DNA of 64,000 nt from positions 129,501 through 193,500 of the forward strand of contig SNVD02010228.1 in the NCBI GenBank assembly GCA_013180625.2, given 5' to 3'. The position numbers and the translations under genes are program-made. The first letter of the stretch is position 1; each line of letters begins with the position of its first letter. Positions 25,047-36,669 of this stretch are shown here, in pieces. The notes beneath the pieces were generated by a model. The model was not told the origin of the DNA. It saw only the letters and a list, made by a program, of their open reading frames with translations, and made no database searches. This stretch comes from Boswellia sacra. Lineage: Eukaryota > Streptophyta > Magnoliopsida > Sapindales > Burseraceae.

Positions 25047-26333
25047 TCAACTTATTTGATGCTTCTGACGATCAAATTGCAAAACATGTATTCCTTTTCC
25101 GAATTTGAGAGCAGGGAGATGTAGTTGGAGTTCCATTACAAGCCTCTGGTGAAGGGCTATATGTTCACCTTCATTGTCACTCTTAGTGCAGTCTGCATCA
25201 CAGTTTCTGAAAGGGTTGTTGGCAACTTGCAGAATTTGGTTGCTGTTAAGAAACTCTTCAAGTACATACTGCATCATGATCGGATTCTTCAAGCACTTCT
25301 GTACTACATACAGCCAGATTTTCTCAGGGAAAGATCTACAAAGTGGCCTCTAAGCGCAAAGTAAATTGTTTCGATCAACTCCGGGCTCTCAAGTTCTATA
25401 GCATCTTGCACAACGTAGTTCCCAAACTCATTCCTGAATAAGTATAATGCATTCATGGAACTCAAATGCATCTGTCTTCTACGCGGACCTCTCATCTCAT
25501 CGATGAACATTTTCATGGAGACACATCCTTGTTTGCTCTTGGCCAATGCAAAACACTGTTCTAAAGCTGCTTGATACACAAAATCATTGTTCCTACTATA
25601 AATGTTGTCTAAACATTGGAATATAATTGATGATCCTGGTTTATTGACCATCAAATGCTTGAACAGTCTTCTCAAAGTGAACATAACTTGAGATAACAAT
25701 TGCAAGTTAGCAAGCGCTCTGATCAGCTTCTTCATTGAGGATGAACCATTATAATCTTCTAATAAACTGAGAAACAATTTATCCTGAGACGTTAATTTGA
25801 GTGTAATCAGTTGCAGCTGATAAAGATTGCATGATTCAAGAAACTTCCCAAATTCATAACGCCCGTTTTTGCTTATCATCACCTCAAAAATAAACACATA
25901 AACCATCTGAAATACAAAAGCTATAAGATTTCTGTCCCTAGAAGATATTAATTCATTCTCCAAGTACTTCGAACCGCCTTCATCTTCAGCCATCCAAAGA
26001 AGACCATTGAATGGACTAGACTGATTTAAAGCATTAAAAGTCCTGTTCTGAAAAGGGTTTGCTTCAAAACCAGAACTTGAGCTTCTTCTGAAGTTGAATG
26101 AAGAAGTGGAAGCTGCAGCAGTACTAAGGGTCACATAGCCGCCTCTATTATAGGAACCATCATGATTACTGGCCCAGATACTGTGAAAACAATGGAACTG
26201 GCGCAGGAGCAGCATTGTAATCAATAACCTGAAGGTTCCCAAAAGCATGCAAAAGGGTATCAACAGAAGCACTTGAATGAGAAGCAACTGAAGCTTTTAA
26301 GTCAGATGTTTCAGAAGCTGTCGAGTTCTCCAT
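25047..26333 (-). pseudogene. Pumilio/PUF RNA-binding protein pseudogene
   Basis: The order of motifs matches the intact PUF gene at 36670-37944: start MENSTASE at 26333, NPFQNRT, PUF repeat 1-5 remnants, DEMRGPRRRQM, FGNYVVQ, and a tail ending near 25047. The reading frame is broken at least three times relative to that paralogue: about 2 nt missing near 26180 (at the SIW segment), 1 nt missing near 25310 inside repeat 7, and 1 nt missing near 25200 inside repeat 8. An internal open frame of about 327 codons survives between the first two lesions. An intron acceptor (TTTTCAG) directly precedes the ATG. A full-length protein cannot be made without frame repair, so I call it a pseudogene; a truncated product is possible but would lack repeats 7 and 8. 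Confidence 0.88.
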
Positions 26334-27419
26334 CCTGAAAATTACAGAGTTAGAAACAAAGAAAGTGGTAGAACAAATAGACATGATCTTTTACCATCTA
26401 TGTATACAGAGTGTTAAGTAAATAAATAAAGTACATGAAGATGTATATAAATTTGTTTAAGCTTAGGATTCCTAATTAGAACTAAAGTCAAAATCCAGAA
26501 AGGAAACATTAATTTTATTCTCATCCAACTAGGAAAATCTAACGAGTCTTTTAGTTTTACAAGTAAATTAATTATGCAAAAAGATTCTTTGGTTTGATTA
26601 AGAGTTTAACTGCAATTAGGATTATACTCAAGGGGTTATTTTTTTTTTCCTAGTCGACTTATAATTACCGAAATTCAACGTGTGTATGTATCATAGTTCG
26701 GGCTTTAACGTTTGACTTATATATAGTTTTACCCTAAACGTTACATTTAAATAAAATAAATTACATATATAAATACAATTTTTCTACTAACTTTTTCCAT
26801 ATATTATTAAAATTAATTAATTAATGTTTATATATTTTTAGAGTACTTAGACAATTTCTTTTAAGTTTTAAAAATTAAAATTAGTTTTTCATACGAAGAA
26901 CGTATATATGAACAATGGAATATATATAACATTTATGTTTAAAAAGATATAAATGCAAAATTTTAAAATCCATATCGTTTTGTTAGTAAAAACAAAAAAA
27001 AAAAAATTATTAGATTTTAAATATGAAAGAAATAAAACAGATTATTTAAATTTATATATATCTATATTTTAATTATATTCAGATTCACTCAAATTAGTTA
27101 TTCGGATAAAAAGGCAAGCACCATCGCATCATCAATATAACATGTTGTAATGTATGAATGTATTGATTTACCTTTCCATGACAGGGTATTTGCAGTACAA
27201 AGATAAGATGACAGAAAATCTTTGATGAAAACATTAGTGCACAAACATAAGAAATCTGGAAAATAATGAGTAGAAACCACCCAGTGATAATAATATCTAT
27301 GGACTAAAATCATTAAGAACTTGGTATCTTTCCATATGATTCTAGCATCAACTGCAGGCAGAGAGGCCGGACTCAATCCCAAAACTTTACAAGCTTATCT
27401 CCAAAAACCTGACTGAAAC
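26334..27419. other. Spacer between PUF pseudogene and TRAPPC2
   Basis: AT-rich sequence with no gene. It includes the 5' flank of the PUF pseudogene and the 3' flank of TRAPPC2. Large parts are repeated in the same order in the decayed copy at about 49505-49850 and 51160-51870. Confidence 0.6.
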
Positions 27420-30266
27420 CTACAGATACTTTCTTGCAAGTGCACGAACTTTTGTATCAAAATGAGATGATGTAATCCGGGAACCAGGCAGGTATAGTGG
27501 ATTAAGAAGAATCTGCAAATTCAAAGATTTGGGAGACTATTTAATCAATGATCAATCTATTGCAAAGCCAAAAGAAATGAAGCATAAGCAGGGATTATTC
27601 TGTTAAATTCCAGAAGGTCCAGAACCATTGAAATCCTAAGTGATTGACATAGAGCAACAGAATCCTCATACAAATTCACTCTGAAACGAGAATTCATTGA
27701 ATCAAACCCACTCACAATCATCAATCTTAGCACCTTTCTTTTGCAAGAAAGTCCTTAAAATCAAAGACACCAAAATGTATCAACTTAATTAGGAATAAAA
27801 TATTATTACTGGTTGGTCATGACAATGTCTTTATACAAAACATAGCAAATATGTATCAAGTGAACTACTAAACCAAAAGTAAATAGATTCAAGTAGTCAT
27901 ATCTTATGAAAGCTAAATTTGTCACAACTAGTCTAATGGAAAAACAGACTCCATACATTACAACATATTATGTTACTGGTTATGTAGACGTCCCATGCAC
28001 GCTGACCTGGTAGGGTATTCAAAAAATGCACTATTAAACTATAATAGTTTCTCTAGCCTGAAACTATAATTAGCAAATCTACTTGTTCAAGTATGAGTCT
28101 TAGTTTTTTCAACATAGCAAACATTCCTGAGCCTCACAGTAACATAATTCTCAACCATAAAGCTCATATTGCACATTTAAGACAAAGTATAAATGAAGAA
28201 AATTTCTTAGGTGAAGCAGGAAATCGGTAAATTTACCTTCATATATAGCTCATGAACCTCTTGGAAAAAGCTTTTGATTCCATCATCATTACGAGAGTCA
28301 TGAAGTAGCATAAGTCGGGTATGTATGGGAAGTCAAAGAAAACATCAATACTAAACAAGTATACAAACAGAAAATTATAAGTGAAAGATTTCACTGCAAA
28401 GCCAGTAATACTTCACAAAGAATACCACAGTGACCACATCCAGGTGCTAGGTACCAATGATGCTTCAAGCCTAACAGTTTTTTAATGTAAATATCAAGCC
28501 AATTGATCATAGAAAATTCTCCAGAAATGACACCACCAAGATGGAAAATTGAAGGCAAAGAGGATACTTTACATTGTCTCAGAATAAAAAGTTACTGGAT
28601 CAGGGCATAATTGTGCCATGTTGTGGATGCAATATGCCAGCACTGACTCATAAAATGCACACATAGGATGAACACAATACATTATGACCTCAACTGTGCA
28701 AGGTGAAAAAATTGGCGAATCAATTTAACGGTCTAGATAAATGTAGCATTGATTGTTCCTAGCAATTTGCAATATGTTCAAGATATAGATATATTCCTTG
28801 GGGCATTCAACTAACAGCTATTTTGGTCGGAAACAAATTACTTGTTGAATGTCTGGATAGAGCTCTTGATATATTCAACAATTTTCGCTTGAAAAATAGA
28901 AAAGAAGGCTGATGATATAAAGCTTATTGGGTCAAAAATAGAAGACTTCAACAAAAACCAGAAAGAAAACAAACTTCTGCTTTCATATTCAGTCACACTG
29001 TTTGTCAAAAGGGTATTATAAAAACATATTAAATCAATTTGGACAATATGCTCTTATATCAAAAAAACTTAAAAAAAAAAAAGATTTTCCTAACATTTAC
29101 ACAAATTAGTTCATATATATAAGGATATGGCCAGCTGTAACATATACTGACACCACCAAATCATTAAACCTGTCGATTGCTTTCAAGAACCTGCAAGAAA
29201 ACTGTCACAATAAAAATTTGAGATTTGGAGATGAAAGCAACATCAGAAGCAAATAGGTTTTTCAATCATGTTGGCATGGACTTATGAAGAGCAAGCAAGA
29301 ACTTACATGGCACTAGTAGTCCAGGCAAGGTCCTGAACAATGTCCAGAGATGCGTGTAATATGAACTGATGCAGCTGAGCAGCATCTTCTCTCTGTCATG
29401 AGGTAGATGGGATCAGAATATCATCCTTCAAACAAATTTCAGAGGAAGGCTATGAAAGTACTATTGGATTTACATTTATGATCACACATCATTAAGAAAG
29501 GTTCCTCGGTTAACAAGAATCTTGATACTAAAATAAGGCATAAAAGTACTCAAAACTTTAATATGGCACCATAAACCATCCATAAAATCATGATTTTCAC
29601 AAAGAAATTGAGTGTCCATAATGCCACTTTTCTCGAGAAATGCTGATATCATGATGTTCAGATCTAAATCCTGCTGAGAGCACAATACTAAATGTCATTT
29701 TGAATGAAGGCCAGGGGTGGATCAGATAATATTACCCTTGTTTTCAAACCAAGAGGTTGAACATTCAAATACCCCTGATACCACCTTCTTTGGATACTAA
29801 ATCCCTAGATTTCCCAACTATCAAAGTTGTCCGACTCTAACAGTAGTTCCATTTTCAAATCTGGTGCATACACTGAGTAATTTATAGTTATAACTGGAGG
29901 TATAACCTTGTTTTCTTTCTTTTTTTTTTTTTTTTTTTTTTTTTTCCAAGGTTCCTTTTAAGGCAGTGTGATCAACACGAATCTGAAAGTCATAACTAGA
30001 GGTCCCCAACTACTGATCCCATTAGAGGGTCATTACAATTTACAAGGTAAAAAGAAACAAACCCACTATCAACATAAAACGAAATTCCAAAACAAATGAT
30101 CCAAAACGTTAAACAATGAATATATGCAGCAACAAGTTTCAAAACGAAATATAGAGAAACAAAGAGCTAAAGACAAATGTCATACTTTACCAGCAGATCC
30201 AACTTCAGCTTCATATATAGGAATCTCATTCCTGCTCACAATAATGAAACAGGCCGTAGTCGCCAT
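27420..30266 (-). CDS. TRAPPC2: Trafficking protein particle complex subunit 2 (TRAPPC2 / sedlin / Trs20)
   Basis: A core subunit of the TRAPP tethering complexes that act in ER-Golgi traffic; it is a longin-like (SNARE-like) fold protein. There are five coding exons on the minus strand: 30266-30186, 29392-29307, 29190-29129, 28322-28237 and 27512-27420, giving 135 codons, the usual plant length. The protein starts MATTACFIIVSRNEIPIYEA, continues with REDAAQLHQFILHASLDIVQ, FLKAIDRFNDLVVSVYVTAG, HTRLMLLHDSRNDDGIKSFF, and ends VRALARKYL. This is closely what is known for plant sedlin. Three introns are GT-AG; the third (29128-28323) has AT-AC ends with U12 signals. A non-coding first exon ends near 30686 with donor GTGAGT. 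No lesion is seen. Partial decayed copies of this gene are found at 48.97-52.0 kb. Confidence 0.96.
28323..29128 (-). other. U12-type AT-AC intron of TRAPPC2
   Basis: This 806-nt intron begins ATATCCTT, the exact U12 5' splice consensus, and ends CCATAC. A branch-site-like TTCTTTGAC (consensus TTCCTTRAC) lies about ten bases before the 3' end. These borders are the only ones I can find that keep the His-Thr-Arg-Leu reading frame (C|AT ACC CGA), and no GT donor is available at the expected exon end. Confidence 0.85.
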
Positions 30267-30685
30267 CCCAGCTATCTCACAAAATCCAACACAAAGATAA
30301 CGAGATTTAAACAATAAAACAGAAGGGAAATATAAATATAATTCAGATCCATGAAGCACAACACAACACCATATCAATGAGGCATCAGCACAATGCAACC
30401 AATTTTAACTGCTATTAGTTTTGTTGCAACATGTTAGAGCAAAAATCAAAAGGCACCCAGGTGCAGGAACTCTTAGTAAATGAAACTAAATGCATAAAAA
30501 GAAATCTTTATCAGAGAAAAGATAAATAAAATCATAAACAAACGAAACCCAGAAAATTAAACTTAAAAAAAAAAAAAAGAAGATAATCATGAAAAGTGAA
30601 ATTACAGAGAATAAGCAGGTAAACTGAGTAAATATTGATCATGTCAAGAGCCAAAATAGTAAATTGGATCAAGGCTATACTCACC

Positions 30686-32066
30686 GAATCAGAGGCTGAA
30701 GAAGATGAAGAAAATCAGTGAAGCAAATGAAGTCTGCGAGTTTATTTCTAAGAGAGAGTTTCAGCTTCAAATAAAGCACTTCTGTTTAAGCCGTGTTTGG
30801 ATTCAAAACACAGTTTGGCATATATTTTACTTTTTGGGGAGAATTTCCCGTCCTCCCCTGAACTTTGAAAACTTACGTCCACACCCGCTTGGTTTGAAGA
30901 CTACCCAACACCTTCACTAAGTTCTACCTTCAATCAATCAAAACTTGAACATGTTAATAGATTTTAGTTCTGTTTATTATTACTGCTCCAAGAAGAGCAT
31001 ATAACAATGAATTAATTTGCAAGTGTAAATTACGAGTCAAATAATCATAATAAACGAAATAAATAAAAAATAGCTAACATAATCCAAAGTTAAAAAGAAA
31101 TTAAATTTTAAATACAAAATAGATTCCTAAAATTGAGAGATTCAATTTTTTTGCAATCTTAGAAATTTTTTTAATTATTTTTTCTTATGGAAAAAATAAA
31201 TGAAACGTTATTAGTTAGTGTAGAAAATCGAAAAAAAAAGATAGCTCACTATATTTTGTTTATACAATTTTTTTCTTTAAATACGCAGGGTAAATTTTAT
31301 ATATTCTTTCATTCTTTTTAGAAGGCTACATTATGCTATGCCTATAAGAGATATGTATAGATCCATCTTTGGGCATTTTAATTAGTTAGTAGAAATGAAG
31401 AGATTGCCAAATTCGGAGTTCGGTGAAGAAGTTGTAGACCTGATTGGTTAGTTGCCCTTTTTGTAACTTTCTTTTTTTAATTTTGGTATGCATTTGTTGT
31501 TAAGAATTTTTTCAGTCCAATTTCGTAACTGTTTCATCAATTGTTATTTAAACTCAATCATTAGTGCTAATGAAAACTCTGAATTGTTGTAATTATCTCG
31601 ACACAGCTCAAAATGCTTTTCTTTTATGTCCTTTAAAAGGAAAAAACAAAATTGCCAAGATATAAGATAACCCAAAACAGAAGTATTATTATTCTTATTA
31701 CTGACATCTCATTAAGCTTATAATTAAACTAATTAACAATATGTTAATAGTAATAATACGATAGAAGTCTAGCTAATTGGAAACCTACAATAAGGTTTCC
31801 AGTCCATGTACCGTAGTTGGACACTTGGACTCTTATTAGCCATAGATTTAAAAGAGATGACTAATTAATTATTAACTTATTGGATCCTTTTGTAAACCTA
31901 AGATTGTCATACGGTAGTTGATGACTTGGCAAATGAAAGTGCTATTGAGGGCGACGGCCATGTAATGAACAAATTCCTTCTACTCCAATTTGGAGCGCAA
32001 GAGACCGGATGAGCAATATCTACAAATTGAACTAAAAAACCAATCATATTATTATTTACTTTTCAA

Positions 32067-32102
<36 letters not shown>

Positions 32103-32297
32103 AATTAAAAATTTTCGAGAGAGAGAATATGAAATAACCTGGATGTGGCAGGGGATCATGATTAGCTGGCCATGATTTTGCATCTGCAAAGCCCTGTGGG
32201 ATGGCCGGAAGGAGAATCATTGTAATTACTAGAATTACTAGTACGGAAATTGATGCTAATGTTTTGTTTATTTGGAAGAGTTGATTAACGGCTTCTG
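30686..32297. other. TRAPPC2 upstream region
   Basis: The non-coding first exon and promoter of TRAPPC2 lie at the left. The stretch from about 30830 to 31990 is repeated in direct orientation at 45290-47370, and in part at 53080-53330. A (TA)n tract lies near 32070-32098. No gene is seen. Confidence 0.6.
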
Positions 32298-35157
32298 TAA
32301 GGATGTTCAAAATCTAAATCAATTCATCCAACTGATCGATTTACTTCAAATCGATTGGATTTGTTTAATTAGTTGTTCTGATTAGATTAAGATTTTTAAA
32401 AGAGTTGGTCTATTCAGTCTCTACTTTTTACCTCTTCGCCCTCACTTTTATTTTATTTTTTTTTAACAATTTTGTCCTAAACTAAAATTACTAAAAAGGA
32501 CAAAAATTCTAAATGCACCCACTAATAATTATTTAAAAGACCATAATTTACATGTGTATTATTGCATAATATAGATGGAATGTTGGCTGAAAGCCTTAAG
32601 GCAATGGAATCAACTAGCAGTGGAGATGAAGTGTGAAATTTATATTTCTAAATGTGAATGAAACTTTTGTAAGTTAAAGAACTGCCCCGATATTTCAAAT
32701 GGGATCCTTTCTTCATGTATAAGGCTTTTGTTTCATTTCATTGTTAAGGGGTTTGCCACCATGATAATAATTTATTATCGAAAGTAAAGATGGATGCTAA
32801 CCATATTTTGAGGAATGTTTCAATCCTAGAATTGTGAGATAGAATGACGGTTCTTTTACCTGATGATTAAAAACTTACAAGTCTTAGGCTTAGAACCGGG
32901 GCGGGGCAGGTACGAGGCAACAGGTACCCAACCCTCCCCGCTCAATTTTTTTTTTTTGCCCCGCCCAGCCCCATTGCCCCAATGGGGCGAGGTGGGGCGG
33001 GGCAAAAAAAAATTGAGCAGATCCAAACCCGTCCCCCCCGCCCCCCAAACATTTATATTTTTACAATCACACCTCTGTAATATTTATATTTTTGCAACTT
33101 CATTCCCCTGTAACATTTACATTTTTGCAAATAACTCCATTCTAAATTTCTCATCATATCATTTATAACTATGATCATTTTTTAACATTTATAAAAATAA
33201 TAAATCTTCAAACTAAAATCAAAATGGCTGTGTATTACCATTTGATTTTATTAGTAATAATGTTACATACTCTATTAGAGATAATGTTAAAAGTATATTA
33301 TTACCTGTAAACTAGTTAATTAACAATTTTTTAAATAGCTGATAATACAATTAAATAATTTTCAATAGCATGTTGATTTAATTTTAATCTAATAATAGTA
33401 ATAATATAATTGACATATACCAATTAATTAACATTATAAATATTTATGAAACATTAATAATTTAATTAATTAATTTAAATTACGATAAATCATATATTTA
33501 AGGTTATAAGATTATTTTTATCATATTTCTGTTTACATATTTAGAAAATAATATATTGATTATATTAAAGATATATATTTTGAAAATAATCTTATTAATA
33601 TTGCAATAATTTAATTAGTACTTAATAATCTATATCAGGATTGTATATATTATACAAATTCAATTACTATAAAATATAAATATTTTATTTTGTCATTATA
33701 ACATGACTAAATTGGTGTTAATATACTAAAATATGTTAATTATTAATTAAAATGTAACTTTTGTTAAAGTATTTACATTGTTTGTAAAATTATTAAGAAT
33801 TTACATATATAAAAAGTTTGACAAATATAACCTAAAAAATTAGTTAACAGTCCTAAAATTTTAACACTTTATAATGCACCCCTAAATCTTACCCAGCGGG
33901 ACGGGGCGGGGTGGGTCAACGGGTCCAAGAGGTTGGACCCGGACCTGGACCCGCCCCGACTGGGGCAAAATAATTTTGCCCCAGACCCGTCCCAATGATG
34001 TTTTGGACCCTTCCCGTTTGTCTTGGTCCGACCGGGGCCTCGGACTCAACGAGCCAAATGCCCAAGCCTAGCAAGTCTTTGCTTTCTGTCTAGCGATTTT
34101 TCGATACCAATTTTTTTTTAAACTCATCTTTTTTACTTTTGCCTTATTGAGGAGAGAGGGTGTTTCTGAACATTCTTTAAAGTTTAAGAGATAACTTAAG
34201 AGTCTATTTATAGGTATTTACAAATTTCTTTTGATTATGGTTTTGTTTGTGCTTATTCTACCTTGATCCCATCCAAAGGAATTGTCTTTGGCCATAGAGA
34301 TTTCTATGGTTGAGATCGAAGACAACTTGTAACAAAAATAAAATTGAAAATCAATGGAGCTGTTTGGGTGCTAAAAAATGCTCGTTTTGCTATATTTTGT
34401 ATTCTTTTGTAGGTAAATAGGGTGCAATGAAAAATTTAGTTGTGCATTAAAATGGCATTTTCTGAACTAAGTGGGGACAAATGAGATGAGTATAGGTTTA
34501 GAATTTTCAATTGAATGTATTTAGAAATGAAGGCTGAATAAAATAACTATTTTTGAAAACTAAATTAATTGTATTGAATAATAGATCTTATTATAAAAAT
34601 CTGCAATAAACCGATCAAATCCAATGAAATATAATAAGAGTAAAATGTATTATCTAGAAAATAAAAGTGAGGATTGTCTATTATAATTTTAATATAATAA
34701 AGTATGTTTAGCCCTAAATTAATAACTGAAAAATACAAGATTTTTGTAATATGCATGGATGTTGACGTCAATGCAAGAAACAAATTGTTCCATATGTAAT
34801 GCTTGGTTCGTTGGAGTCTTATGAATTTATTTCAAATTGTAATATGTGTGTCAGGCTGATTTAAATGTTTATTGTTATTTTTATTTAAGCACTTTAATTA
34901 ATTTTGAAATAAATTTTTATGTCTCATATTATGGGGTTTTTTATTGGACCATATTAGACTTAAAAAAGGAAATTTTATGAAGTTTAGATTGGATTGGATT
35001 GGATCAGTATCGGATGATGGTTTATATAAAATCAAATTGGATTGGATTTCACTATTTCATCGGACTGGATTGGATTGAAAAATCATTGAACCGATTAATA
35101 TCGGATTGGATTGGTTATTAACTAAATCTATTGGATCCAAACTGACAAATACACCTA
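32298..35157. mobile_element. Probable non-autonomous hAT-like element containing a nested element
   Basis: The left end TAAGGATGTTC and right end AATACACCTA are weakly inverse. They are flanked by GGCTTCTG (32290-32297) and GGTTTCAG (35158-35165), a 6/8 match as expected of an old 8-bp target duplication. Both subterminal regions are rich in TTGGATTGGAT-like repeats and their complements (about 32310-32370 and 34985-35150). It has no coding sequence. The hAT copy B lies inside it, so it is the older insertion. Confidence 0.5.
32885..34070. mobile_element. Non-autonomous hAT-type DNA transposon, copy B
   Basis: The 1186-bp copy has the same design as the one at 397-1505: TAGGCTT ends in inverse orientation (start TAGGCTTAG, end AAGCCTA), GC-rich subterminal blocks (about 32895-33050 and 33885-34060) and a shared AT-rich core. 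The core is clearly alignable, for example TGTTACATACTCTATTAG in both. The flanks ACAAGTCT (32877-32884) and GCAAGTCT (34071-34078) differ by one base, an 8-bp target duplication. Confidence 0.87.
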
Positions 35158-35165
35158 GGTTTCAG

Positions 35166-36669
35166 TGGCTTACACATGTTTGTATGAGTTAGTTATTTAC
35201 ATATTTATACGCACGGCCTTGGCTTTGATGGTCAAAATGCTTAGTCCCCAAATTATTAATATTTATTAATTACTATTTTAAATTTCTTAGTACGTGCATG
35301 CTTGTCTACAAGATATAATATTTGTGGTGACCACATATATCTGTTACTGCTCTTACTAATATTTTAATTTATTCGAAAAATTGAAGATGTAAGCAGTAGC
35401 CTTTGAAATTAATGCGGAGTATCATACAATAAAATAATTTCAATAAAAATTAAATTATTAATACTCTACATTAGATGGTTATAATATCCGAAATTTTATA
35501 GCTAGTTTAAATGATGTAATATTAATTTAAAGTTATTATATATCATTTCTGTATTATTTCATACTTTATATGATAATAAGTGATCAATATTACGTTATTT
35601 GAAACGTAAGAATGTGGAATTTTATTCCAATAGATGATGTATGCAAGCAAAAACGTGTTGTGCCCACCACCGTAAGTCATTTTGCCAAACTACTAAGTGG
35701 CAAGCGAGTCAAGAAGAATTTTAAGTCAATATTGGAATATAATTTATTTTAGAAAAAAAAAAACACTCTTACTAAATCTCATCTAACTGATGTGTCCGAT
35801 GGTGTAGTTGAGACTTAACAAAAATTTATTAAAAAAAAAAAGTTTTTGAGAAATTCGCTTTCCCATGATTAAGTATTGCAACGAGGAATGATATAAAATA
35901 TCTACCGATTTGAGAAAGCTCCTCTATTGGATCTTTCTATTTGCAAGTAATTAACAAAAATTAATTTGACTAGGAGAATAAGTTTCGTGTAAATTTATAA
36001 TAATAATAATAATAATAATAATAATTGTAAGTGCAGAAAGAAGAATCACACTATATTTACGACTTTTTTTCAGATTAGGTATCTTAATTCTTAAAGAATA
36101 GGAGGCATCGGTGCACCAAATAATTTCTCAATTTGTTTTCAATTAGGTACTTAATCTTTAGGAATTTTTTTTTTAAAATATAATATTATATTGAATTAAA
36201 TTTAACGAAAGCATATTTGACATTTAAAGAAGTATATAGAGCAAAGTTTAAATTTTAAAATTTGGGTGAGAGGTATATTATAATTTTAGAACAATAAATT
36301 CAAGTTGTTTTTTTCTTAAAACTTAAAATTCCTTTGGGACTCCTCTTATGACTTACAGCCAGGTCGCAAAACTTATACAATAATTGACAGGGAAATTAAA
36401 ATCCTTTGAGAACTTGGTATTCCAAATTCTAAGAGAACTTGTAATCAAATGAAGGGATTTGTATTTAGTGACTTCTAAATTTGAAAAGTTACGTGATTTC
36501 CTAATCGAAGAAGGATAATATTAAGTCCTCTTTTTATAAGGATTTTGATATCTTAAACCTTTAAATATATATATAAAAGAGTGACTTCTTTGTTCTCTCT
36601 CCATTGACAGCTATATATAAATTTCTTCAATCGTTCTTTTTTCTGTACTTTCTAGCTTTTGTAACTTTC
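35166..36669. other. Upstream region of the intact PUF gene
   Basis: AT-rich sequence with an (AAT)n tract near 35999-36024. No gene is seen. The final ~90 bp (TATATATAAAAGAGTG near 36567) may hold the TATA box and leader of the PUF gene. Confidence 0.45.

Noticed and set aside
29821..30009. Lys-rich 62-codon frame
   Set aside because: It is a poly-T/poly-A tract within the first TRAPPC2 intron read on the minus strand.
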